Positions 1 through 5,404 of a stretch of DNA of 5,404 bases are shown here, in pieces. Source of the stretch: DASYSA01 sp036003885 (lineage in GTDB: Bacteria; Acidobacteriota; Blastocatellia; UBA7656); contig DASYSA010000478.1 in the NCBI GenBank assembly GCA_036003885.1, positions 1-5,404 on the forward strand, given 5' to 3'. The notes below the pieces were generated by a model. That model was given only the letters and a program-made list of their open reading frames with translations, had not been told where the DNA came from and did no database searches. Made by a program: the position numbers and the translations under genes. Within the stretch, counting starts at the first letter, position 1; each line of letters begins with the position of its first letter.

Positions 1-1671
1 CTCATCTCGACCGGCGCCTGCCCCGAATGCCGCGGGCAGCGCCTTCAACCCGCATCCCTGGCGGTCAGAGTCGCTGGCCGCACCATAGCCGACTATACGT
101 CTCTTCCGATCCAGGATGCCGTTCGCGTCTTCAGCCAGATCTCGCTCAGTCCCCGCGAAGAGAAGATTGCAGGCTTGATACTCCGAGAAATACGCCAGCG
201 AGTGAGCTTCCTCGAAACGGTGGGCCTCGGGTACATCACTCTCGATCGGCCGTCGGCGACTCTTTCCGGCGGCGAAGGTCAGCGAATAAGGCTTGCCACC
301 CAGATCGGATCCCAACTTCGCGGAGTCCTTTACGTTCTCGACGAGCCATCTATCGGCCTGCATCCGCGCGACAACTTGAAGCTTCTCGATACGCTCGAAC
401 ATCTGCGCGATCTCGGCAACACTGTGCTTGTAGTCGAGCACGACGAAGAGACGATTCGCCGCGCCGATTATGTCGTCGACCTCGGGCCTGGCGCTGGGGC
501 CCATGGCGGCGAGGTCGTGGCACAAGGCACGCCGGACCAGATTGCAGCATCACCCGCCTCGCTTACGGGTCGCTACATGTCGGGCGAGCTTGAGATTCCG
601 GTGCCGGGCGAACGACGCAAATCGAATGGCAAGGCCGTCACTGTAGAGGGCGCGCGCGCTAATAATCTCAAGAACATCGACGTGACCTTTCCGCTGGGGA
701 TGTTCATCGTGATCACCGGAGTGTCGGGATCAGGCAAGTCCACGCTGGTTGACGATATCCTCTACAAGAGCCTCGCGCGCCATATCTATCGAAGCCTGAC
801 CGATCCCGGCGAACATCGCGCGGTGCTTGGACTTGAACACCTCGACAAGGTGATCGAGATCGACCAGTCGCCCATCGGCCGGACGCCGCGCAGCAACCCG
901 GCGACTTACACGGGAGTCTTCACCCCGATTCGGGAGCTGTATGCGATGCTGCCCGAATCTCGCGAACGCGGCTACAAGCCAGGGCGCTTCTCGTTCAACG
1001 TTAAAGGAGGCCGATGTGAGGCCTGCCAGGGCGATGGGATGAAGCGCATCGAGATGAACTTCCTGCCCGACGTTTACGTGCTGTGCGATGTGTGCCGGGG
1101 TGCAAGATACAATCGCGAGACTCTGTCGGTCGCATATAAAGGCAAATCAATCGCTGCGCTCCTGGATGCCACCGTTGAAGAGGCCCTGCCCCTGCTGGAG
1201 AACATTCCGCAGATCAAGATCAAGCTCCAGACTCTGATCGACGTAGGGCTGAGCTACATCAAGCTCGGGCAGTCCGCGACTACGCTATCGGGGGGCGAGG
1301 CTCAACGCATCAAGCTCGCGAAGGAGCTTTCGAAGCGGGCAACCGGCCGAACGATATACATTCTGGATGAGCCCACGACGGGACTTCACTTCGAGGACGT
1401 CCGCAAGTTGCTCGATGTTCTGCATCAGTTGGTTTCACTGGGCAACACAGTGCTGGTAGTCGAGCACAACCTCGACGTGATCAAGAGCGCGGACTGGATC
1501 ATAGATCTTGGACCCGAAGGCGGCGAGGATGGAGGTCGCGTGGTCGTAGAAGGCTCACCTGAAGAGGTCGCGCGTTGCCGGCGGTCATATACGGGTCAGG
1601 CGCTTCGCGGCGTGCTCAATGGCCATCGTAAGAAGAAATTCGAAATGCGAAATTCGAAATGCGAAATTTAG
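1..1671 (+). CDS. uvrA: UvrA, excinuclease ABC subunit A (C-terminal 556 residues; 5' end outside window)
   Basis: UvrA is the cytoplasmic ATPase that, as a dimer with UvrB, recognises bulky DNA lesions and starts nucleotide excision repair. Frame 1 is open from the first base, so the gene enters from the left; family length is about 940 residues, so roughly 400 are missing. In order (window residues): a CPEC pair (C7, C10) followed by GQRL, LSGGE signature of ATPase I (88-92), Walker B DEPSIGLH (from D114), VVEHDEE switch region, Walker A of ATPase II GVSGSGKST (240-248), the invariant stretch IDQSPIGRTPRSNPATYTG, a zinc module C339-x2-C342-x19-C362-x2-C365 with the exact E. coli spacing, second LSGGE (429-433), and second Walker B DEPTTGLH (from D456). 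The first signature reads SGGEGQR where E. coli has SGGEAQR. The protein is collinear with E. coli UvrA to about residue 540. The final 11 codons (1636-1668) and the stop come from an intergenic repeat, giving an atypical lysine-rich tail. Identity is certain; the function of the tail is unknown. Confidence 0.98.
   Translation, partial: LISTGACPECRGQRLQPASLAVRVAGRTIADYTSLPIQDAVRVFSQISLSPREEKIAGLILREIRQRVSFLETVGLGYITLDRPSATLSGGEGQRIRLATQIGSQLRGVLYVLDEPSIGLHPRDNLKLLDTLEHLRDLGNTVLVVEHDEETIRRADYVVDLGPGAGAHGGEVVAQGTPDQIAASPASLTGRYMSGELEIPVPGERRKSNGKAVTVEGARANNLKNIDVTFPLGMFIVITGVSGSGKSTLVDDILYKSLARHIYRSLTDPGEHRAVLGLEHLDKVIEIDQSPIGRTPRSNPATYTGVFTPIRELYAMLPESRERGYKPGRFSFNVKGGRCEACQGDGMKRIEMNFLPDVYVLCDVCRGARYNRETLSVAYKGKSIAALLDATVEEALPLLENIPQIKIKLQTLIDVGLSYIKLGQSATTLSGGEAQRIKLAKELSKRATGRTIYILDEPTTGLHFEDVRKLLDVLHQLVSLGNTVLVVEHNLDVIKSADWIIDLGPEGGEDGGRVVVEGSPEEVARCRRSYTGQALRGVLNGHRKKKFEMRNSKCEI
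1636..1668 (+). repeat. 7-bp repeat cluster 1, inside the uvrA 3' end
   Basis: A 14-bp unit AATTCGAAATGCGA occurs twice in perfect tandem (1637-1650 and 1651-1664), followed by a partial third copy. Each 14-mer is two variants of one 7-bp unit (AATTCGA and AATGCGA). The cluster lies in frame with uvrA and encodes its last residues. It is the reverse complement in type of clusters 2 and 3 downstream. Copy number elsewhere in the genome cannot be judged from this window. Confidence 0.9.
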
Positions 1672-1706
1672 ATCCGTTGCATTTCGAATTTCGAATTTCG
1701 CATTTC
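1642..1706 (+). other. Long imperfect hairpin spanning the uvrA stop codon
   Basis: Bases 1642-1667 pair with 1681-1706: 19 uninterrupted pairs at the base (1642-1660 with 1688-1706), one G-A mismatch (1661/1687), then 6 more pairs, closing a 13-base loop at 1668-1680. The uvrA TAG (1669-1671) sits inside this loop. The stem is A+T-rich and is not followed by a run of T, so it does not look like a classical intrinsic terminator. It could still stabilise the mRNA 3' end, slow transcription, or stall ribosomes finishing UvrA; these roles are inference only. The pairing itself is directly visible. Confidence 0.8.
1679..1706 (+). repeat. 7-bp repeat cluster 2, inverted relative to cluster 1
   Basis: Four consecutive copies of the 7-bp unit (C/A)ATTTCG run from 1680: CATTTCG, AATTTCG, AATTTCG, CATTTC. 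Read on the opposite strand it matches cluster 1 over 25 of 26 bases, so the two form a nearly perfect inverted repeat 13 bases apart. The cluster begins just after the uvrA stop codon and is non-coding on the + strand. Confidence 0.9.
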
Positions 1707-1745
1707 CCATTGTGGCTAATCTCCCCACCAAAGAGCTGCCCTCTA

Positions 1746-1756
1746 CCCAAATTGGG
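1746..1756. repeat. Short palindrome CCCAAATTGGG between repeat clusters 2 and 3
   Basis: Five-base arms CCCAA and TTGGG flank one central A. It lies in the 66-bp unique spacer (1707-1772) between two repeat clusters of the same orientation. The spacer also has CATTGT (1708-1713) and its reverse complement ACAATG (1757-1762) near its two ends. It could be an operator-like site or simply part of the repeat element's fold; nothing in the sequence decides between these, and arms this short can occur by chance. Confidence 0.35.
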
Positions 1757-1772
1757 ACAATGAAATTCCCTG

Positions 1773-1806
1773 CATTTCGCATTTCGAAATTCGCGTTTCG
1801 CATTTC
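1773..1806 (+). repeat. 7-bp repeat cluster 3, same orientation as cluster 2
   Basis: Nearly five copies of the 7-bp unit: CATTTCG, CATTTCG, AAATTCG, CGTTTCG, CATTTC. Units 3 and 4 are diverged. It contains the perfect palindrome ATTTCGAAAT (1781-1790). Being in the same sense as cluster 2, it could compete with it for pairing to cluster 1, although with more mismatches. Confidence 0.88.
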
Positions 1807-1898
1807 CGCCTGACCGGCTCCCTGCCTTCAGCAATTAAGAGCCCCATTCTGCTTCGTCCAACCTCCGCGGTCGCGGCATACCGTTTGTCTCATAAGCC

Positions 1899-1931
1899 TG
1901 CCAGGTTTTCATCCGGCTCTCCATCCTGGCA
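1899..1931 (+). other. Possible leader hairpin upstream of the kinase start
   Basis: TGCCAGG (1899-1905) and CCTGGCA (1925-1931) are perfect 7-base complements separated by 19 bases, ending 26 bases before the chosen start codon. It could be a leader structure or a dyad for a regulator. A 7-bp match in this much sequence can arise by chance, and no family is recognised. Confidence 0.25.
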
Positions 1932-1946
1932 AGGGACCTTTCGTTG

Positions 1947-1957
1947 TTGGACTGCGT
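1947..1957 (+). promoter_or_regulatory. Weak ribosome binding site for the hybrid kinase
   Basis: TTGGA at 1947-1951 precedes ATG 1958 with a 6-base gap after GGA, which is acceptable spacing but a poor Shine-Dalgarno match. A better purine run, AAGGGA (1931-1936), lies 21 bases upstream, too far for this ATG. The start is therefore chosen mainly because it gives a complete signal peptide. Confidence 0.35.
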
Positions 1958-2050
1958 ATGAAGCATCTCAAAGTCAAGCGGCGGGCAATGATGTTGCTCG
2001 TAGTCACCATCCTCGTGCAGGGGCTGCTTTCGGGCGGGCCGGCCATGGCT
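1958..2050 (+). other. Signal peptide of the hybrid kinase
   Basis: Residues 1-31: positively charged n-region (residues 2-9 KHLKVKRR), a hydrophobic core around residues 10-24, and an A-M-A signal peptidase I site with mature protein starting at L32. This places the propeller region outside the cytoplasm. The later ATG at 2045 would remove the whole signal peptide, so it is unlikely to be the true start. Confidence 0.85.
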
Positions 2051-5000
2051 TTGGATCCCGGCAAAGCGGTCACACAATACGGCCACGACGTCTGGCAAAT
2101 CGATCAGGGCCTGCCCCAAAACTCGATCGATTCAATCACCCAGACGAGCGACGGCTTCCTATGGGTGGCGACCGAAGAAGGGTTCGCCCGCTTCGATGGC
2201 ATCCGATTCACCGTCTTCAATCGCAACAATACCAGCGAACTGAAGGACAAAGTCATCAGAGAACTCTTTGCCGACCGCGAAGGCTCACTCTGGATCGGAA
2301 CTGTAACAGGCGGCCTGACAAGGCTGAAGGACGGAGAGTTCACAACCTATACAACCGAAGACGGACTGTTGACAGGAGGGGTGGTGTCTATCAGCGAAGG
2401 GAGGGATGGAAGTCTGTGGATAGGTGTGTACGGCGGCGGATTGAACCGGCTCAGGGAAGGAACCATGACTTCCTACACGACCAGCAACGGGTTGGTGAGC
2501 AACATGGTGAATACGGTTGTAGAGGATCGGGAGGGCAACGTCTGGGTGGGTACCGATGATCAGGGTCTGGACCGCCTTCGTGATGGGAAGTTCACACACT
2601 TTGGAACACGGGAGGGCTTGCCGGCGGGGCCCGTGTCCTCAGTACGCGAAGACCGCGAGGGAAACCTATGGGTTGCCACCGTCGGCGGAGGGCTGAGCCG
2701 TCTAACGGACAGGAGATTTACGACCTTCACTACAAAAGACGGCCTCTCCAGCAACTCCGTGCTGTGCATGTTAGAAGACCGCGCGGGCAATTTCTGGCTG
2801 GGAACCGACAGTGGCGGCATCACCAGAATGAAGTCCGGGACCTTCAGCTCGCTGGCTACGCGGGAGGGGCTCTCGAGCGATGTTGTGCGAGCGATATTTG
2901 AAGACCGCGAAGGCAACCTGTGGCTCGGCACCGATGGCGGCGGGTTGAACCGGCTCAAGGACGGGAACTTCGTCTCCTACACGATGAATGAAGGGCTCTC
3001 GCACAATCAAGTCCGATCGGTCTGCGAAGACGTCGAGGGCAATTTGTGGATAGGCACCCGAGGCGGAGGGATCAATCTGCTCAAGTCTGGGAAGCTGACC
3101 TCTTACACCAAACGCGACGGCCTTTCGGATGATTTCGTGACGTCTATGTGCGCCGATCCGGCTGGGGGCTTATGGGTAGGCACTCACGGGGGCCACATCG
3201 CCCGCTTTGTGGATGGCAAATTCACTTCCTACCCGCCGAAACAGAACCCTGCATACGACGTAAGATCACTGCTGGTCGATCGCGACGGCCGGCTTCAGGC
3301 GGGCACATACGGTGATGGCCTGAGCATGCTCAAGGACGGCCGGGTCACAGTCTGTGACGACAAACCTGCTTTGCGCGGCACGCTTATCAGATCCCTCGTC
3401 GAAAGCAGGGATGGGAGCGTCTGGGTGGGCACAGATCGTGGCTTGTGCAAGCTAAAAGACGGGCAGGTCACCACGTACACGACAAGCAACGGGCTATCCG
3501 ACAACATAATTTATTCGATCCATGAGGACTCGGACGGAACGCTGTGGGTGGGCACGTCAGCAGGCGGCTTGAATCGCTTCAAGGACGGGAGTTTCACATC
3601 CTATACAACCCGAGAGGGTCTGTTCGATGATCTGGTCTTCGCCATTTTGGAGGACAACGCTCAGAACCTTTGGATGAGTTCAAACCGTGGGATCTCCAGG
3701 GTCGCCAAGAGAGAACTGGACGACTTTGCTGCCGGACGAACCAAGGCAATCACATCCGTATCCTACGGAATCGCAGACGGCATGAAGAGCAGCGAATGTA
3801 ATGGGGGAGCTCAGCCGTCCGGGTGGAAATCCAGAGATGGCCGCCTCTGGTTTGCCACCATCCGAGGTGTGGTTGCAATCGACCCCGCCAACATAAAGCT
3901 CAACATGCTGCCTCCTCCAGTTGTGATAGAGGAAGTCATCATTCACCAGAAGAGAGTCAGATCGACGCAAAAGGTGTCGCTGCCTGCCGGGGACGGCGAA
4001 CTCGAATTTCGTTACACCGCGCTCAGTCTGGTAGATCCCTCGAGGGTGAAGTTCAAGTGTAAGCTCGAAGGATTCGACAAAGATTGGGTGGACGCGGGCG
4101 CCAATCGGGTGGCCCACTACACGAACATTCCCGCGGGCGATTACCGGTTCATAGTCAAGGCCTGCAATAACGACGGTATCTGGAATGAAACCGGATCGTC
4201 ATTCGAGTTCTACCTCGCACCCCACTTCTATCAGACGGCCTGGTTCTATGTACTGTGCGCACTTGCGGTTGTTCTGGCCGGGTTGGGGATACACCGCCTT
4301 CGCGTCAGCCAGTTGAAGATGCACGAGAAGGAATTGTCTGAGCGAGTGCAAGAGCGAACAAGGGAGCTTCAAGACGAAGTGCTGGAACGAGAGCGAGCAG
4401 AAGCCGAGATGGAACGGGCAAAGGTGGCAGCGGAGGCTGCGACTCTGTCTAAGAGTGCCTTCCTCGCTAACATGAGCCACGAAATTCGCACGCCGATGAA
4501 CGGCATCCTGGGCATGACGGATCTGGCTCTGGAGATCAGCGTGAACGACGAGCAGCGCGACTATCTCTCGCTGGTAAAATCGTCTGCTGAATCATTGATG
4601 ACGGTCATCAACGATATCCTGGACTTCTCCAAGATCGAAGCAGGCAGACTCGACCTCGAATCGATCGAGTTCAACCTGCGCAGTTTGGTCGACTCAGTCG
4701 AGAAGATGATGACTCTGCCCGCTCGAGAGATTGGCCTCGACCTCAGCTGTGAAGTTTCGCCCGATCTGCCCGAGATAATAGTTGGCGATCCCGGCCGGCT
4801 GCGCCAGATACTGGTCAACCTGCTGGGCAATGCCATCAAATTCACCCAGCGTGGCGGGGTGACAGTTCGTGTCGAGTGCGAATCTCGCAGCGACGAGGGA
4901 ATGGGCCTGCTCTTCACCGTCGCGGACACCGGAATAGGCATCACCGTCGATCAGCAGCGCTCCATATTCCAGGCATTCACTCAAGCAGATGGGTCCACCA

Positions 5001-5404
5001 CACGCAAATATGGGGGAACTGGGCTGGGTCTGGCAATCTCCTCCCAGTTGGTCAGCTTAATGCAAGGGCGCATCTGGGTTGAGAGCAAGACCGGGCAGGG
5101 CACTACGTTTCGCTTCACCGCCCGCTTCGGCGTCAAATCCGCTGCTGTTGATCGAGGCGAACCCGCGCTGCGCTCCGTGGCGCCCGGCGATGCGATCCCG
5201 TCCTCGCTGCCAGTCCATCGGCCCGACGCAGCGCACTCCGGTTTCAACATACTGCTGGCGGAAGACAACCTGGTCAATCAGAAACTGGCAGTGCGACTTC
5301 TTGAAAAGCGCGGACACTCAGTAGTAGTGGCTGTGAATGGTCTGGAAGCTCTCGAGGCTCTGGAGCACCAGGAGTTCGATCTGGTGCTGATGGACGTTCA
5401 GATG
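1958..5404 (+). CDS. Hybrid sensor histidine kinase with double Reg_prop propeller, Y_Y_Y and receiver domain (3' end outside window)
   Basis: This is a membrane-bound sensor that would bind a ligand outside the inner membrane, autophosphorylate a histidine and pass the phosphate to its own receiver domain. ATG 1958 gives a signal peptide: basic KHLKVKRR, hydrophobic MMLLVVTILVQGLL, likely cleavage after AMA (residue 31). Next come 14 Reg_prop blades (about 51-643), a Y_Y_Y domain (about 681-755), one transmembrane helix (about 762-782), a charged coiled coil (about 785-830), HisKA with HEIRTP and H841, and HATPase_c (about 935-1055) with N box N958, DTGIGI from D990, and KYGGTGLGL from K1017. 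After a 40-residue linker the receiver domain starts at ILLAEDN (acidic E1102, D1103), with phosphoacceptor D1146 in LMDVQM. The frame is open for 1149 codons with no frameshift, and the catalytic residues visible before the edge are intact. The sensor resembles Bacteroides HTCS proteins, which usually sense sugars and end in an AraC-type domain; whether that domain, a second receiver or Hpt follows here cannot be seen. The ligand is unknown. Confidence 0.95.
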   Translation, partial: MKHLKVKRRAMMLLVVTILVQGLLSGGPAMALDPGKAVTQYGHDVWQIDQGLPQNSIDSITQTSDGFLWVATEEGFARFDGIRFTVFNRNNTSELKDKVIRELFADREGSLWIGTVTGGLTRLKDGEFTTYTTEDGLLTGGVVSISEGRDGSLWIGVYGGGLNRLREGTMTSYTTSNGLVSNMVNTVVEDREGNVWVGTDDQGLDRLRDGKFTHFGTREGLPAGPVSSVREDREGNLWVATVGGGLSRLTDRRFTTFTTKDGLSSNSVLCMLEDRAGNFWLGTDSGGITRMKSGTFSSLATREGLSSDVVRAIFEDREGNLWLGTDGGGLNRLKDGNFVSYTMNEGLSHNQVRSVCEDVEGNLWIGTRGGGINLLKSGKLTSYTKRDGLSDDFVTSMCADPAGGLWVGTHGGHIARFVDGKFTSYPPKQNPAYDVRSLLVDRDGRLQAGTYGDGLSMLKDGRVTVCDDKPALRGTLIRSLVESRDGSVWVGTDRGLCKLKDGQVTTYTTSNGLSDNIIYSIHEDSDGTLWVGTSAGGLNRFKDGSFTSYTTREGLFDDLVFAILEDNAQNLWMSSNRGISRVAKRELDDFAAGRTKAITSVSYGIADGMKSSECNGGAQPSGWKSRDGRLWFATIRGVVAIDPANIKLNMLPPPVVIEEVIIHQKRVRSTQKVSLPAGDGELEFRYTALSLVDPSRVKFKCKLEGFDKDWVDAGANRVAHYTNIPAGDYRFIVKACNNDGIWNETGSSFEFYLAPHFYQTAWFYVLCALAVVLAGLGIHRLRVSQLKMHEKELSERVQERTRELQDEVLERERAEAEMERAKVAAEAATLSKSAFLANMSHEIRTPMNGILGMTDLALEISVNDEQRDYLSLVKSSAESLMTVINDILDFSKIEAGRLDLESIEFNLRSLVDSVEKMMTLPAREIGLDLSCEVSPDLPEIIVGDPGRLRQILVNLLGNAIKFTQRGGVTVRVECESRSDEGMGLLFTVADTGIGITVDQQRSIFQAFTQADGSTTRKYGGTGLGLAISSQLVSLMQGRIWVESKTGQGTTFRFTARFGVKSAAVDRGEPALRSVAPGDAIPSSLPVHRPDAAHSGFNILLAEDNLVNQKLAVRLLEKRGHSVVVAVNGLEALEALEHQEFDLVLMDVQM
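2108..3886 (+). repeat. Fourteen tandem Reg_prop blades (126-bp period) in the kinase sensor
   Basis: The pattern ED-x-x-G-N-L-W-(V/I/L)-G-T-x-x-G-G-L-x-R then DG-x-F-x-x-Y-T then GL recurs. The blade-marker tryptophans are residues 69, 112, 154, 196, 238, 280, 322, 364, 406, 489, 530, 572 and 631, with Q447 standing in for the tenth. From W112 to W406 the spacing is exactly 42 residues seven times in a row. Fourteen blades fit two seven-bladed propellers, as known for HTCS sensors (established for the family; here inferred from the count). The last interval is longer, 59 residues (W572 to W631), where the sequence diverges into the final blade before Y_Y_Y. Confidence 0.9.
4241..4303 (+). 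other. Single transmembrane helix of the hybrid kinase
   Basis: Residues 762-782, rich in V, L, A, G and aromatic at the outer edge (WFY), are followed at once by basic residues and then a long charged helix with an ERVQERTRELQDE pattern. The outside-to-inside polarity fits an extracytoplasmic sensor joined directly to the kinase by a signalling coiled coil, with no recognisable HAMP or PAS domain between them. Confidence 0.85.

Larger units (their letters stand above)
1672..1957. other. Intergenic region between uvrA and the hybrid kinase
   Basis: This 286-bp gap holds repeat clusters 2 and 3 in its first half. The second half (1807-1957) is unique sequence. I find no RNA gene, no full open reading frame with a credible start, and no convincing sigma-70 promoter; TTGTCT at 1885-1890 with TTTCAT 16 bases later is the nearest to a -35/-10 pair and is too weak to call. 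The kinase promoter most likely lies between the repeat element and 1957, because a repeat-bearing gap of this size makes read-through from uvrA unlikely. That is inference. Confidence 0.7.

Noticed and set aside
27..593. 188-codon frame overlapping uvrA in another phase
   Set aside because: It is a shadow of uvrA: its peptide is Arg/Pro/Ser-rich without recognisable motifs, while frame 1 has unbroken UvrA homology over the same bases.
1642..1706. Rho-independent terminator of uvrA
   Set aside because: The hairpin is strong but the stem is A+T-rich, it includes the stop codon and the end of the coding region, and no T-run follows the descending arm.
1636..1806. CRISPR-like array
   Set aside because: The units are only 7 bp and directly adjoining, with no regular unique spacers, and there are no cas genes in the window. 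It is a short tandem repeat with inverted clusters.
1585..1834. Small open frames on both strands over the repeat region
   Set aside because: Three overlapping frames exist, but their peptides are the repeat translated in different phases. A 7-bp unit without stops creates such frames automatically.
2045..2047. Kinase start at the later ATG
   Set aside because: Starting here would delete the signal peptide seen from ATG 1958 in the same frame, leaving the extracytoplasmic sensor without an export signal.
3680..4117. 145-codon minus-strand frame inside the kinase
   Set aside because: It lies opposite conserved propeller and Y_Y_Y coding sequence, shows no known motif and has no credible start context.
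1..5404. uvrA and kinase as one operon
   Set aside because: They are co-oriented, but a 286-bp gap with a strong repeat hairpin separates them and no functional link between excision repair and this sensor type is known to me.

Overview
The window holds two long genes on the + strand, both cut by the window edges, separated by a 286-bp intergenic stretch that carries an unusual short-repeat element. The DNA is moderately GC-rich, and both genes have the codon pattern of ordinary chromosomal genes. The combination of a uvrA gene, a very long propeller-sensor hybrid histidine kinase and intergenic 7-bp 'TTTCG(A/C)A' repeats resembles Acidobacteriota-type genomes. That assignment is an inference from general familiarity; Verrucomicrobiota or Planctomycetota-like bacteria are not excluded.

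Region 1 (1-1671) is the C-terminal 556 residues of UvrA, the DNA-damage recognition ATPase of nucleotide excision repair. It has both ABC signatures and Walker B boxes, the second Walker A, and the four-cysteine zinc module. Its last 11 codons and stop codon are made of the repeat element that follows.

Region 2 (1636-1806) contains three clusters of a degenerate 7-bp unit. Cluster 1 and cluster 2 are inverted and can form a 25-of-26-bp hairpin whose loop holds the uvrA stop codon. Cluster 3, in the same orientation as cluster 2, lies 66 bp further on. The rest of the gap (1807-1957) has no recognisable gene and no convincing promoter.

Region 3 (1958-5404, open at the window end) is one uninterrupted reading frame of at least 1149 codons. 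It encodes a signal peptide, 14 tandem two-component-regulator propeller (Reg_prop) blades, a Y_Y_Y domain, one transmembrane helix, a coiled coil, HisKA (His841), HATPase_c, and the start of a receiver domain up to its phosphoacceptor Asp1146. It is a one-piece membrane hybrid sensor kinase, related in its sensor to the hybrid two-component systems (HTCS) of Bacteroides.

The two genes are co-oriented, but the gap and repeat element between them give no reason to think they form an operon or share a function. I see no phage, insertion sequence, CRISPR, tRNA or rRNA, and no clear evidence of a wholly new system. The most unusual items are the repeat element invading the uvrA 3' end and the very regular 14-blade sensor.
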